From Rosenbergiella australiborealis (GTDB lineage Bacteria; Pseudomonadota; Gammaproteobacteria; Enterobacterales; Enterobacteriaceae): a DNA stretch of 60,605 nt. The position numbers and the translations under genes were made by a program. The first letter of the stretch is position 1. Each line of letters begins with the position of its first letter. Positions 45,952-57,980 of the stretch are shown one piece after another. Below the pieces are notes generated by a model. That model did not search any database and was not told where the DNA came from. It worked only from the letters and a program-made list of their open reading frames with translations. The stretch lies in contig NZ_JABBFO010000014.1 in assembly GCF_018494035.1 (NCBI RefSeq), forward strand, positions 1 to 60,605, given 5' to 3'.

Positions 45952-47088
45952 TTAGGCGGCATTGACCGCCTGCGTAAGACGGCTTAATGCAAGATCGAGC
46001 AAGGTGCGACTGCAGCCAAAATTAAACCGCATGGCTTGTGGATCCCCATAGGGCGCACCATCAGTAAACCCTAATCCATGATGTTCAAACCATTTGTGCG
46101 GGTCGGATTTGCCTAATGCAGAGACATCCATCCAAGCTAAAAAACCGGCTTCGGGGGTGATTAAGCGCAAAGCGGGTAATGTCGTCAGGTGTGCTGCCAA
46201 GTGATCACGGTTCGCACGCAGATAGTCGCGTTGTGCATTCAACCAGTCTGCACCTTCACGCCACGCAGCAAGGGTTGCTGTGACCCCTAAACAGTTGGGG
46301 ACGGGCATCCGCAAGGCTATAGCTTGGCGCAAGGTTGTCCGGAGTTCAAGGTTAGGAATAATGGCTACTGCACAACCGAGTCCCGCAAGATTAAAGGCTT
46401 TCGCGGCAGAAAGCAGTGTAATTGAGCGTTGTTCGCATTCTGTCGATAAGGCGGCGAAAGGCGTATGCGACAGGCCCGGCTCGAGTAAGAGATCGGCATG
46501 AGTTTCATCGCTACATACCCATAAGTTATATTCGGTTGCGTAGGCGGCCAATTGCTCTAGTTCTTGTCGACGATGGCTCCGCCCTCCAGGATTATGAGGG
46601 TTACAAAGGAGAAAGAGCCTGTCTTGGTGGCTTAACGCCGGTAAGGGAGAGTGGAGAAGGTTAGTTTGGTCGAAAATAGGGTAAGGGATGTGACGTTGTT
46701 CTCGACCACTAGAGATGGCACTTTGAGTAAAAGGCGGATAGATCGGTGTGTGACAGATTGAGCGTTGTTCGGTAGAAAGTAAACATTGTTGCAGTAACGA
46801 GAAGAACGGTTTAATGCCAGATAACGGGACAACCCAATCTGGGTCGATCGTCCAGTGATACTGTTTACTTACCCAATCTGCCGTGACGTTGGCGAGTGCG
46901 CCTTGGTCATGCGCATAGCCAAACACACCATGTGCGACACGTGCTTGCAATGCCTGCTGAATGGAAGGGGCAACACGAAAGTCGGTATCGGCCACCCAGA
47001 GTGGGATGATATCTTGATCCCGATATTTGAGCCATTTTTCACTATCAGTGTGATACCGCTCGACTCTTTCGTCAAAATTGAATGACAT
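45952..47088 (-). CDS. PatB/MalY-type pyridoxal-phosphate C-S lyase
   Basis: Aminotransferase-fold enzyme of the cystathionine beta-lyase PatB/MalY group, likely cleaving cystathionine or other cysteine conjugates. The N terminus MSFNFDERVERYHTDSEKW and IPLWVADTDF are typical; CNPHNPGGR, SDETHADLL and the lysine of SAAKAFNLAG bind the cofactor. 378 residues. It lies between yecM and cutC, convergent with yecM, and is not part of the E. coli arrangement here. Whether it also regulates (as MalY does) cannot be told. Confidence 0.9.
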   Translation of the reverse strand: MSFNFDERVERYHTDSEKWLKYRDQDIIPLWVADTDFRVAPSIQQALQARVAHGVFGYAHDQGALANVTADWVSKQYHWTIDPDWVVPLSGIKPFFSLLQQCLLSTEQRSICHTPIYPPFTQSAISSGREQRHIPYPIFDQTNLLHSPLPALSHQDRLFLLCNPHNPGGRSHRRQELEQLAAYATEYNLWVCSDETHADLLLEPGLSHTPFAALSTECEQRSITLLSAAKAFNLAGLGCAVAIIPNLELRTTLRQAIALRMPVPNCLGVTATLAAWREGADWLNAQRDYLRANRDHLAAHLTTLPALRLITPEAGFLAWMDVSALGKSDPHKWFEHHGLGFTDGAPYGDPQAMRFNFGCSRTLLDLALSRLTQAVNAA

Positions 47089-47945
47089 TCAAACTCCATG
47101 CAGGTATGTAAGGAGAGGCGCTATTTACGATAGCATAACCATGTGGTCTGACAAAGGAATCGACTATGCCGACATTAGAAATATGCTGCTATGGCTTGGA
47201 TTGTGCACTATCGGCCGCTCAAGCTGGTGCTGATCGTCTTGAACTTTGTGCCGCACCTCAAGAGGGGGGCTTAACCACTTCGTTAGGGACCTTGCGTGAA
47301 GTACGATCACGCATTCATATTCCCGTTCATCCTATTGTGCGGCCTCGCAGTGGTGACTTTTGTTACAGTGACAATGAATTTAAAATCATGCTTTCTGACA
47401 TTGCTCAAATCCGTGATATGGGGTTTCCTGGCGTGGTGACAGGTATTTTGTGCCCAGAAGGGTTATTGGATAAAGCAAGAATGCAAAAAATGATGACTGT
47501 CGCAAAAGGTATGGCCGTCACTTTTCATCGTGCTTTCGATCTTTGTAGTAATCCACATCGTACTTATCATGAGCTGGCCGATCTCGGGGTGGCACGAATA
47601 CTCACCTCCGGACAACAGCAGTCTGCAGAGGCTGGTTTACCTTTATTACAGGAATTAAATGCGATCGGTACTGGGCCAATTATTATGGCCGGTGCGGGGG
47701 TACGTTTATCTAATCTCCCCAAATTCCTGGAGGCAGGGATTAAGGAAGTGCACAGCTCAGCGAGTCGGCAAGTGCCCTCCGCGATGAATTACTGCAAAGC
47801 GGGCGTATCAATGTGCTCCGATAAAGTGGCCGATGAGTATTTACGCACTGAGGTTGACCCAACGGTCGTTGAAGCAATGCAGACGTTAATCCGTTTACAG
47901 CGTGATGCTCAGCCAACAATTCTCACCGAGCACCACTTTGGTCAT

Positions 47946-49867
<1,922 letters not shown>

Positions 49868-49899
49868 TTAAATGCCTGCCGGGCCCAAAAGGATAATCA

Positions 49900-51678
49900 A
49901 TGCGTACACTATATTGCGGACAACTTAATGTGTCCCACATCGGTCAACAAGTGACTCTCAGCGGTTGGGTGAATCGTCGTCGCGACCTCGGGAGCTTAAT
50001 TTTCATCGATATGCGTGATCGCGAAGGGATTGTTCAGGTCTTTTTTGATCCGGATGAACAACAGGCATTCCAGCGTGCAGCTGAGTTACGTAATGAGTTT
50101 TGTATTCAGGTTACCGGTAAAGTGCGTGCCCGCGATGAGCGTAACAAGAATGCCGAGATGGCGACCGGAGAGGTTGAGGTATTCGCAACGGAGTTAACGA
50201 TTATCAACCGTTCTGAACCGTTGCCGCTCGATAGTAATCATGTTAATAGCGAAGAAGCCCGCCTTAAATACCGTTACTTAGATTTACGTCGCCCTGAAGT
50301 CGCGGCACGTTTCAAAACACGCGCGAAAATTACCGCTTTTGTTCGTCGTTTTATGGAAGAGAATGAGTTTCTCGATATTGAAACGCCGATGCTGACCAAA
50401 GCAACGCCAGAAGGCGCTCGGGACTACTTGGTGCCAAGCCGAGTAAATAAAGGCGAGTTTTATGCATTACCGCAATCGCCACAGCTCTTTAAACAGCTTT
50501 TAATGGTCTCAGGCTTTGACCGTTATTATCAAATCGTTAAGTGTTTCCGTGACGAAGACTTACGTGCAGATCGTCAGCCAGAATTTACACAAATCGATGT
50601 TGAAACCTCGTTTATGACCGCCCCTCAAGTGCGTGAGATCATGGAACGCCTGATTCGTGAGTTATGGTTAACTATCAAAGGGATTGATCTCGGTGAGTTT
50701 CCACAGATGACGTGGGCAGAAGCGATGCGTCGTTTCGGTTCCGATAAGCCGGATTTACGTAACCCTATGGAGCTGGTGGATGTTGCCGATTTACTGAAGA
50801 ACGTGGAGTTTCAGGTATTTTCAGGTCCAGCCAACGATACAAAAGGACGTGTCGCAGTATTACGCGTTCCTGGTGGGGCGCAACTGACGCGTAAGCAACT
50901 GGATGATTATACTAAATTCGTCGGTTTATATGGCGCGAAGGGCATGGCATGGATGAAGGTCAACCAGCGTGACGCTGGACTGGACGGCGTGCAGAGCCCA
51001 GTAGCGAAATTCCTCACGGCTGACATTATCGAGCAGTTGTTGGAAAGAACAAACGCGCAATCAGGCGATATTTTACTGTTCGGTGCAGACCAGGCGAATG
51101 TGGTAGCGGATGCGATGGGCGCATTACGTCTTAAAATCGGCCGTGAATTAGCGCTGACCGATGAAAGTCGCTGGGCACCGCTGTGGGTCGTTGATTTCCC
51201 TATGTTTGAGCAAGACGAAGAAGGGCGTTTAGCTGCCATGCACCATCCTTTTACCGCTCCTCGCGACCTTACGCCAACCGAGTTAAGTGCTGCACCGAGC
51301 GATGCCATTGCGAATGCCTATGATATGGTTATCAACGGCTATGAAGTCGGTGGCGGTTCCGTGCGTATCCACACTAGCGATATGCAACAAGCCGTATTCA
51401 GTATCTTAGGGATCAGCGCTGATGAGCAGCAAGAGAAATTTGGCTTCTTACTCGATGCATTAAAATACGGTGCGCCACCGCACGCAGGCCTCGCGTTCGG
51501 TTTAGACCGTTTAACTATGTTGCTGACGGGTACGGATAATATCCGTGATGTGATTGCTTTCCCGAAAACGACGGCAGCTGCATGTTTAATGACTGATGCG
51601 CCAAGCGAAGCTAATCCGAGCGCCCTGCAAGAGTTGGCACTCCAGGTCGTCAAAAAAGTTAAGACTGAGTCGGCGTAA
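49900..51678 (+). CDS. aspS: aspartyl-tRNA synthetase
   Basis: Class II synthetase. An OB-fold anticodon domain at about 1-105 ([19 protein letters not shown]), then the catalytic domain with the GAD insertion. Motif 2 is FRDEDLR and motif 3 is GLAFGLDRL. 592 residues (E. coli 590). Its stop overlaps the nudB start (TAATG). Divergent from cmoA. Confidence 0.98.
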   Translation: MRTLYCGQLNVSHIGQQVTLSGWVNRRRDLGSLIFIDMRDREGIVQVFFDPDEQQAFQRAAELRNEFCIQVTGKVRARDERNKNAEMATGEVEVFATELTIINRSEPLPLDSNHVNSEEARLKYRYLDLRRPEVAARFKTRAKITAFVRRFMEENEFLDIETPMLTKATPEGARDYLVPSRVNKGEFYALPQSPQLFKQLLMVSGFDRYYQIVKCFRDEDLRADRQPEFTQIDVETSFMTAPQVREIMERLIRELWLTIKGIDLGEFPQMTWAEAMRRFGSDKPDLRNPMELVDVADLLKNVEFQVFSGPANDTKGRVAVLRVPGGAQLTRKQLDDYTKFVGLYGAKGMAWMKVNQRDAGLDGVQSPVAKFLTADIIEQLLERTNAQSGDILLFGADQANVVADAMGALRLKIGRELALTDESRWAPLWVVDFPMFEQDEEGRLAAMHHPFTAPRDLTPTELSAAPSDAIANAYDMVINGYEVGGGSVRIHTSDMQQAVFSILGISADEQQEKFGFLLDALKYGAPPHAGLAFGLDRLTMLLTGTDNIRDVIAFPKTTAAACLMTDAPSEANPSALQELALQVVKKVKTESA

Positions 51679-52115
51679 TGACTTACAAGCACCCGGTTTC
51701 AGTGTTAGTGGTGATCTATGCGAGAAACACTAAGCGGGTGCTATTGCTACAGCGGCAAGATGATGCGCAGTTTTGGCAATCGGTCACGGGTAGCCTAGAG
51801 CAAGGAGAGTTGCCTTCGCAAGCCGCGCTTCGCGAAGTGCAAGAGGAGACCGGGTTTATTTATGATCCGGCCCATGATTGCTTTATCGATTGCCAGACGC
51901 AGATTACCTTTGAAATTTTTGAACAGTATCGCCACCGTTATGCGCCGGGTGTGACACAAAACCAAGAACATTGGTTTAGTTGGGGGCTTGAGAGCGAAAA
52001 AATGCCGCATCTCACCGAACACACGGCTGCACAGTGGCTTCCTTGGCAACAGGCTGCGGCGTTAACTAAATCGTGGAGTAATCGCCAAGCCATCGAACAA
52101 CTGTTCGCCGAGTGA
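51678..52115 (+). CDS. nudB: dihydroneopterin triphosphate diphosphatase NudB
   Basis: Nudix hydrolase that commits dihydroneopterin triphosphate to folate synthesis. The Nudix box is GSLEQGELPSQAALREVQEE followed by TGF. 145 residues (E. coli 150). The start overlaps the aspS stop by one base. Confidence 0.95.
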   Translation: MTYKHPVSVLVVIYARNTKRVLLLQRQDDAQFWQSVTGSLEQGELPSQAALREVQEETGFIYDPAHDCFIDCQTQITFEIFEQYRHRYAPGVTQNQEHWFSWGLESEKMPHLTEHTAAQWLPWQQAAALTKSWSNRQAIEQLFAE

Positions 52116-52180
52116 TCATTCGATTGGAATACGCAACCCGCGTGTTCTGTTTACCATTATTTGTTTGAGAGAAGAAGATT

Positions 52181-52924
52181 ATGGCTGGACATAGTAAGTG
52201 GGCGAATACGAAACACCGTAAAGCGGCACAAGACGCCAAACGTGGGAAAATTTTTACTAAAATTATTCGTGAGCTTGTCACGGCAGCAAAATTAGGCGGT
52301 GGCGATCCAAGCTCTAACCCTCGCTTACGTGCGGCAATGGATAAAGCCTTATCGAATAACATGACCCGCGATACTATGGATCGTGCTATCGCACGGGGTG
52401 TCGGCGGCGATGATAACTCCAATATGGAAACTATCATCTATGAAGGCTACGGTCCCGGCGGCAGCGCTATCATGATCGAATGTTTAAGTGATAACCGTAA
52501 CCGTACTGTGTCAGAAGTGCGTCATGCTTTCACTAAGACTGGGGGTAATCTTGGCACCGATGGTTCAGTCGCTTATCTCTTTAGCCGTAAAGGCGTGATT
52601 GCTTACGCGCCAGGTCAAGACGAGGATGCGCTGATGGAAGCGGCACTCGAAGCGGGTGCGGAAGATGTCATGACCTATGATGATGGCGCGATCGATGTCT
52701 TTACTGCATGGGAAGAACTTGGGGCGGTCAAAGATGCCTTGATTGCTGCAGGACTGACGCCTGATGAAGCAGAAGTCACGATGATCCCTTCGACAAAAGC
52801 CGAGATGGATAGTGAAACGGCACCCAAGCTGTTACGGCTGATTGATATGCTTGAAGATTGTGATGATGTACAAGAAGTTTACCATAATGGTGAAATTTCC
52901 GACGAAGTCGCCGAGACCTTATAG
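52181..52924 (+). CDS. yebC: YebC/PmpR family protein (TACO1-like)
   Basis: Widely conserved protein now linked to translation of difficult peptide motifs, formerly annotated as a transcriptional regulator. [20 protein letters not shown], the block [18 protein letters not shown] and the [19 protein letters not shown] strand are hallmarks. 247 residues. It heads the gene group with ruvC. Confidence 0.96.
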   Translation: MAGHSKWANTKHRKAAQDAKRGKIFTKIIRELVTAAKLGGGDPSSNPRLRAAMDKALSNNMTRDTMDRAIARGVGGDDNSNMETIIYEGYGPGGSAIMIECLSDNRNRTVSEVRHAFTKTGGNLGTDGSVAYLFSRKGVIAYAPGQDEDALMEAALEAGAEDVMTYDDGAIDVFTAWEELGAVKDALIAAGLTPDEAEVTMIPSTKAEMDSETAPKLLRLIDMLEDCDDVQEVYHNGEISDEVAETL

Positions 52925-52953
52925 GTGATATTCACACGTGTAAGTCGACGCTT

Positions 52954-53475
52954 ATGGCAATAATCCTCGGTATTGATCCGGGATCTCGGGTGACCGGATA
53001 CGGCGTAATACGCCAAGTCGGTCGTCAACTGACTTATTTGGGTAGCGGTTGTATTCGTACGAACACAACCGCTTTACCTGAGCGTCTGCGGCTAATTTAT
53101 GCCGGCGTGAGTGAAATCATTACCCAATTTTCGCCCGACTATTTTGCTATTGAGCAAGTCTTTATGGCCAAGAATGCCGACTCTGCGTTAAAGCTCGGGC
53201 AGGCAAGAGGAGCGGCAATTGTCGCAGCAGTCAATCAAACCTTACCGGTTTTTGAATATGCAGCGCGACAAGTGAAACAAACCGTCACCGGCACGGGGGC
53301 GGCGGATAAAGCCCAAGTTCAGCATATGGTACGTACACTACTCAAACTTCCGGCTAACCCACAAGCCGATGCTGCGGATGCGTTAGCCATTGCAATTACC
53401 CATTGTCATATTAGCCAAAACGCGTTGAGTATTTCCGATAAGGCACTGGTGCTGACTCGTGGGCGATTACGCTAA
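52954..53475 (+). CDS. ruvC: Holliday junction resolvase RuvC
   Basis: Endonuclease that resolves Holliday junctions bound by RuvAB. Catalytic acidic residues are visible in [13 protein letters not shown] (Asp7), [10 protein letters not shown] and the C-terminal [12 protein letters not shown] pair. 173 residues as in E. coli. It is separated from ruvAB by a terminator that also contains a LexA box. Confidence 0.97.
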   Translation: MAIILGIDPGSRVTGYGVIRQVGRQLTYLGSGCIRTNTTALPERLRLIYAGVSEIITQFSPDYFAIEQVFMAKNADSALKLGQARGAAIVAAVNQTLPVFEYAARQVKQTVTGTGAADKAQVQHMVRTLLKLPANPQADAADALAIAITHCHISQNALSISDKALVLTRGRLR

Positions 53476-53486
53476 AACAAGCGTAG

Positions 53487-53512
53487 GGCTGGATATTCAT
53501 CCAGCCTTTTTT
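53487..53512 (+). terminator. terminator of yebC-ruvC
   Basis: The stem GGCTGGAT/ATCCAGCC with loop ATTC is followed by a T6 run. The same bases contain the LexA box of ruvAB. Confidence 0.85.
53489..53504 (+). promoter_or_regulatory. LexA (SOS) box of ruvAB
   Basis: CTGGATATTCATCCAG differs in two core bases from the E. coli ruvA operator as I remember it and fits the LexA palindrome. It lies about 60 bases before ruvA. It is the stem-loop of the preceding terminator. Confidence 0.85.
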
Positions 53513-53564
53513 ATGGTATAAACGCAGCATTGACTGTCGCTAACGCATTGAAAAGGGTATTTGT

Positions 53565-54182
53565 ATGATCGGACGTCTTAATGGAATCATTATAGAGAAA
53601 CAGCCACCGCTGGTGCTACTGGAAGTGGGTGGTGTCGGTTATGAAGTGCATATGCCGATGACGTGCTTCTACGAACTCCCCGAAAAAGACCATTCCGCTA
53701 TTATTTTTACCCACTTCGTAGTGCGGGAAGACGCCCAGCTCCTCTTTGGCTTTAATCATAAACAAGAGCGCACATTGTTTCGCGAATTGATTAAGGTTAA
53801 CGGTGTCGGCCCTAAATTAGCGTTAGCGATTCTTTCTGGTATGTCAGCCCAACAGTTTGTCAATGCGGTAGAGCATCAAGAAATTGCTGCGCTAGTGAAG
53901 CTGCCGGGGGTGGGCAAGAAAACCGCCGAACGTTTGGTGGTGGAAATGAAGGATCGCTTCAAAGGAATGCACGGCGAGTTATTCAACACCGAAAGCGAGT
54001 TTACCCTCACAGCGCCTGAGTCTGATCAGGTATCGAGTAACGACGCCGAGGCAGAAGCAGTTGCGGCGCTTGTTGCGCTCGGTTATAAGCCACAAGAAGC
54101 CTCAAGAATGGTGAGTAAAATCGCAAAAACGGGTGCTGACAGTGAAACCTTAATTCGTGACGCCTTGCGCGCGTCGCTATAA
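53565..54182 (+). CDS. ruvA: Holliday junction branch migration protein RuvA
   Basis: Binds the four-way junction and loads Ruv[29 protein letters not shown] forms the OB fold; two helix-hairpin-helix motifs follow ([16 protein letters not shown] and [15 protein letters not shown]), and a C-terminal RuvB-binding helix bundle ends the protein. 205 residues. First gene of the SOS-controlled ruvAB operon. Confidence 0.97.
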   Translation: MIGRLNGIIIEKQPPLVLLEVGGVGYEVHMPMTCFYELPEKDHSAIIFTHFVVREDAQLLFGFNHKQERTLFRELIKVNGVGPKLALAILSGMSAQQFVNAVEHQEIAALVKLPGVGKKTAERLVVEMKDRFKGMHGELFNTESEFTLTAPESDQVSSNDAEAEAVAALVALGYKPQEASRMVSKIAKTGADSETLIRDALRASL

Positions 54183-54190
54183 GGACCATT

Positions 54191-55201
54191 ATGATTGAAG
54201 CGGATCGCCTAGTCTCTGCAGAAGTGACTCATGAAGAAGAGCGTTTTGACCGTGCCTTACGCCCGCGTCTACTGGATGAGTATGTGGGCCAACCCCATGT
54301 GCGCGAACAGATGGAGATTTTTATCCGTGCGGCTAAAATGCGAGGCGATGCCCTCGATCACCTGTTGATTTTTGGCCCTCCAGGCTTAGGAAAAACTACC
54401 CTAGCGAACATCGTGGCGAATGAGATGGGGGTAAACCTGCGCACCACATCGGGTCCAGTATTGGAGAAAGCGGGGGATCTCGCCGCCATGCTCACCAACC
54501 TCGAACCCCATGATGTGCTCTTCATCGATGAAATTCACCGCTTATCACCGGTGGTAGAGGAAGTTCTCTACCCGGCGATGGAAGATTATCAGCTCGACAT
54601 CATGATTGGCGAAGGACCTGCGGCTCGTTCGATAAAAATCGACTTACCTCCCTTTACGCTGATTGGCGCTACCACGCGTGCAGGGTCGCTGACCTCGCCG
54701 CTACGCGATCGTTTCGGCATCGTACAACGGCTAGAGTTTTATCAAGTGGCTGATCTACAATCCATCGTGAAACGTGCGGCAGAGTGTCTGGGGTTAGCGC
54801 TGAGTGAAGAGGGTGCGCTAGAGATTGCGCGTCGCGCGCGCGGCACGCCACGGATTGCCAATCGTTTACTGCGCCGAGTCCGTGACTTTGCCGAAGTCAA
54901 AGCAGCGGGAGATATGAGCGGTAAAGTGACCGCGAGCGCGCTAGATTTATTAAACGTAGACAGCGAGGGCTTTGACTATATGGATCGTAAGCTATTGCTC
55001 GCGATTATCGATAAGTTTAGTGGCGGCCCCGTTGGTTTAGATAACCTTGCGGCGGCGATTGGCGAAGAGCGGGAAACGATTGAAGATGTGATTGAACCTT
55101 ATCTTATCCAACAGGGTTTTATCCAGCGCACGCCGCGAGGACGATTGGCAACGCAGCACGCATATCAGCATTTCAATTTAATCGATCAATTTAGTAAATA
55201 A
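54191..55201 (+). CDS. ruvB: Holliday junction helicase RuvB
   Basis: AAA+ motor for branch migration. Walker A GPPGLGKT, Walker [10 protein letters not shown], sensor 1 GATTRAG and the arginine finger in LRDRFGI are intact; a winged helix closes the protein. 336 residues, as in E. coli. Eight bases after ruvA. Confidence 0.98.
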   Translation: MIEADRLVSAEVTHEEERFDRALRPRLLDEYVGQPHVREQMEIFIRAAKMRGDALDHLLIFGPPGLGKTTLANIVANEMGVNLRTTSGPVLEKAGDLAAMLTNLEPHDVLFIDEIHRLSPVVEEVLYPAMEDYQLDIMIGEGPAARSIKIDLPPFTLIGATTRAGSLTSPLRDRFGIVQRLEFYQVADLQSIVKRAAECLGLALSEEGALEIARRARGTPRIANRLLRRVRDFAEVKAAGDMSGKVTASALDLLNVDSEGFDYMDRKLLLAIIDKFSGGPVGLDNLAAAIGEERETIEDVIEPYLIQQGFIQRTPRGRLATQHAYQHFNLIDQFSK

Positions 55202-55226
55202 TAACGATTAGATCATTGCATGTTAA

Positions 55227-55265
55227 GAAGAGGCATCCTAGTGGGGGCCTCTTTTCTTTTTATAG
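55227..55265 (+). terminator. terminator of ruvAB
   Basis: AAGAGGC/GCCTCTT stem with a 12-base loop followed by a T-rich tract. Confidence 0.75.
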
Positions 55266-55339
55266 GGCTATAGCTGCAAGGCCAAGGGTAGAGGGCCTTT
55301 ATCGTCGTTCGTAGAATAAGAAGCGTGGATGGGGATGAT

Positions 55340-55368
55340 TTATCGCCTCGGGTTACCCGAGGCGATAA
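55340..55368 (-). terminator. hairpin after znuB
   Basis: A perfect inverted repeat with 14-base arms (TTATCGCCTCGGGT and its complement) two bases beyond the znuB stop. The T-run is poor, so it is an atypical terminator. Confidence 0.55.
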
Positions 55369-55370
55369 TC

Positions 55371-56156
55371 TTATTGCGCCAATTTTTTTAAGCCACTAAG
55401 GATAAACAGCACACTGGCGGTGAGGACGACAGAGGGGCCTGCGGGAGTATCGTAGTATGCGGAGAAGGTGAGTCCACCTGTAACCGCCACCATACCAATC
55501 AGCGTAGCGAAAAATGCCATTTGTTCAGGGGAGCGGGCGAAGCGTCGTGCGGTTGCCGCGGGGATGATCAGCAGTGAGGTGATGATGAGTGCACCGACAA
55601 ACTTCATCGATACGCCGATGGTCAGCGCGGTCATTAGCATTAACAGCATTCTGGTTCTCGGCAGATTAACCCCGTCTACCTGAGCTAGTTCAGGGCTAAC
55701 GGTCATTGAGAGGAGTGATCGCCATTGAGAGAGTAATACGGTGAGTACAATCACTACTCCACCGGCCATCATCCATAAGTCTGCAGGCATCACCGATAAG
55801 AGATCACCAAATAAATAGGCCATCAGGTCGACACGAACGTTGGACATCAGGCTGACCACCACCAGCCCTAATGAGAGAGCGCTATGTGCCATGATCCCAA
55901 GAAGGGTATCAATGGCAAGGTGGGGACGATGTTCGAGGATGACCAACAAAATGGCGAGGATTAAAGTGACGGCAATCACTGCGTACCAAGGGTTAACATG
56001 TAAAAGTAACCCGAAAGCCACCCCGAGTAATGAGGCGTGAGCGAGTGTATCCCCAAAATATGACATCTTGCGCCATACAACAAAAGCCCCGAGAGGTCCG
56101 GCAGTAAGGCTCAATAAGATCCCGCCCAGCCAGCCTGGCAGTAACAGTTCAATCAT
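55371..56156 (-). CDS. znuB: zinc ABC transporter permease ZnuB
   Basis: Inner-membrane channel of the high-affinity zinc importer, 261 residues, eight or so spans. [26 protein letters not shown] near the start and [22 protein letters not shown] near the end are typical of the family-9 metal permeases. The start overlaps the znuC stop (ATGA). Confidence 0.96.
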   Translation of the reverse strand: MIELLLPGWLGGILLSLTAGPLGAFVVWRKMSYFGDTLAHASLLGVAFGLLLHVNPWYAVIAVTLILAILLVILEHRPHLAIDTLLGIMAHSALSLGLVVVSLMSNVRVDLMAYLFGDLLSVMPADLWMMAGGVVIVLTVLLSQWRSLLSMTVSPELAQVDGVNLPRTRMLLMLMTALTIGVSMKFVGALIITSLLIIPAATARRFARSPEQMAFFATLIGMVAVTGGLTFSAYYDTPAGPSVVLTASVLFILSGLKKLAQ

Positions 56157-56911
56157 TGGATCTCATTCTCCTTGCGCAACACAATTCGTCCTTTTAGGTC
56201 GTGTCGGTGATTATGGTGATGACGATAAATAGCCAGTTGTTCAGACGCTCGCGTACCAAACATGGCGGTAAATTCAGGATGTTGAGAAACCACTTCCGGC
56301 GGCCCTGAGCAGCAAACGTGATGATTAAGGCAGAGTACATCATCGGTTTTTGCCATCACTAAGTGCAGATCATGTGAGACCATCAACACTGCACAACCTA
56401 ATTCATGACGCAGTTGGTTGATTAAATCATAGAGAGCGACTTGGCCATTGACATCAACACCTTGTGTGGGTTCATCAAGCACTAAGAGCTCAGGTTTTCC
56501 CAGTAAAGCCCGTGCCAATAACACGCGTTGCATTTCCCCCCCAGACAGTTTTTGCATGGCAGAAAGGCGAAGATGATCGGCGTTAACACGTTGCAAGGCA
56601 GCGTGAATATCCACATGTTTCGCTTGTCGAGCGAGGCGCAAAAATCGCTCGACATTGAGGGGTAACGTAATATCGAGGTGGAGCTTCTGTGGTACGTAAC
56701 CAATCCGCAGCCCTGATTTTTTCTCGATGGTTCCCTGAGTCGGCGTAACCAGACCGAGTATCAGTCTTACAAGCGTTGATTTTCCCGCACCATTAGGGCC
56801 GAGCAACGTCAGTATTCTACCGGGCGTCAGCGTTAAGGAAATATTTTGTAAGACCTGTTTTTGACCGAATGCAACATCGATATTTTGCAAAGCCACGAGG
56901 TTCGATGACAT
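56153..56911 (-). CDS. znuC: zinc ABC transporter ATP-binding protein ZnuC
   Basis: ATPase of the zinc importer. Walker A is GPNGAGKS, the signature is LSGGEMQRV, and Walker B is [12 protein letters not shown]. The C terminus is His-rich ([10 protein letters not shown]), as in other ZnuC proteins. 252 residues. Divergent from znuA across a Zur box. Confidence 0.96.
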   Translation of the reverse strand: MSSNLVALQNIDVAFGQKQVLQNISLTLTPGRILTLLGPNGAGKSTLVRLILGLVTPTQGTIEKKSGLRIGYVPQKLHLDITLPLNVERFLRLARQAKHVDIHAALQRVNADHLRLSAMQKLSGGEMQRVLLARALLGKPELLVLDEPTQGVDVNGQVALYDLINQLRHELGCAVLMVSHDLHLVMAKTDDVLCLNHHVCCSGPPEVVSQHPEFTAMFGTRASEQLAIYRHHHNHRHDLKGRIVLRKENEIQ

Positions 56912-56936
56912 GGTTAATCAGTTTTCATTTCAAAAG

Positions 56937-56959
56937 GAGATGTTATATTATCACATAAT
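56937..56959. promoter_or_regulatory. Zur box between znuCB and znuA
   Basis: A 23-bp near-palindrome around GATGTTATATTATCACAT agrees with the E. coli znu Zur operator as I remember it, apart from a few outer bases. Its central location explains joint zinc repression of znuCB and znuA. Confidence 0.9.
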
Positions 56960-56990
56960 CCCTTTGAGTTTTATAGATGAGATAAGCGTA

Positions 56991-57965
56991 ATGATGAAAA
57001 GAAAAGGCCATTTACCGAAAATAATAGCGGGCATTGCCATGATAGTTGGTGTGAACAGTGCCTCACAGGCCGATGTCGTGACATCAATTAAACCCTTAGG
57101 CTTTATTGCCGCCGCAATTGCGCAGGGAGTGACCCCGGTAAAAGTGGTGTTGCCTGATGGTGCTTCTGAACATGATTACGCCTTACGCCCCTCAGATGTA
57201 CGTTTGATCCAGAAGGCAGATTTATTGGTATGGGTGGGTCCGGAGATGGAATCTTTTATTACGCGCAGTGCTTCACAACTGCCGATAAACAAAAATCTTG
57301 AGCTTACGGCTTTACCTGCTATTCATTCTCATCTAGTAGGAGAGATTGAAGATGATCACGATCACGATTTGAGTGATAGAGATACGCTATCATCTTCAAA
57401 TTCTACTGATCGGGAACAGTCTGATAGCCATTCTCATCAAGGAACTTATAATATGCACATCTGGCTGTCTCCAGAGATGGCCTTATTGAGTGCAACGGCG
57501 ATTCATGATCGCTTGGTACAATCCATGCCAGCAGAAAAGGCCAAACTCGACCGTAATTTATCGCAGTTTACAGTAAATCTGGAACATGCCGATAAAGAGA
57601 TACGTCAGCAGCTTATGACAGTGAAAGATAAAAGATATTATGTTTTTCATGATGCTTATACCTATTTTGAGCAACACTATGGATTGTCCCCGTTAGGCTA
57701 CTTTACAGTGAATCCTGAAATTCAGCCCGGCGCACAGAAATTACACGAAATAAGAACACAGTTGACTGAGCATAACGCGCAGTGCGTTTTTGCTGAGCCA
57801 CAATTCAGACCTGCGGTGATTGATGCTGTCTCTCGAGGAACCCAAGTTAAAAAAGGAACACTTGACCCATTGGGAACCAATATCAGTCTCTCTCAAGATA
57901 GTTATGTGAAATTTCTTTTACAGCTGTCGAGCCAATATTTGAGCTGTCTGAAACCAATGAACTAA
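56991..57965 (+). CDS. znuA: periplasmic zinc-binding protein ZnuA
   Basis: Captures zinc for ZnuBC. A signal peptide ends near SQADVV. Zinc-ligand regions are SEHDYALRPSD, NMHIWLSPEMA, VFHDAYTYFEQHY and a late DPLG. A His/Asp-rich loop (about residues 115-152) is present, as in other enterobacterial ZnuA. I chose ATG 56991 (324 residues); a second ATG follows directly. The open frame upstream overlaps the operator and lacks homology. Confidence 0.95.
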   Translation: MMKRKGHLPKIIAGIAMIVGVNSASQADVVTSIKPLGFIAAAIAQGVTPVKVVLPDGASEHDYALRPSDVRLIQKADLLVWVGPEMESFITRSASQLPINKNLELTALPAIHSHLVGEIEDDHDHDLSDRDTLSSSNSTDREQSDSHSHQGTYNMHIWLSPEMALLSATAIHDRLVQSMPAEKAKLDRNLSQFTVNLEHADKEIRQQLMTVKDKRYYVFHDAYTYFEQHYGLSPLGYFTVNPEIQPGAQKLHEIRTQLTEHNAQCVFAEPQFRPAVIDAVSRGTQVKKGTLDPLGTNISLSQDSYVKFLLQLSSQYLSCLKPMN

Positions 57966-57980
57966 CAAGGATATTTTACA

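Noticed and set aside
56910-56990. Longer ZnuA start within the open frame
   Set aside because: It would place the Zur operator inside the coding sequence and put a polar segment before the signal peptide.
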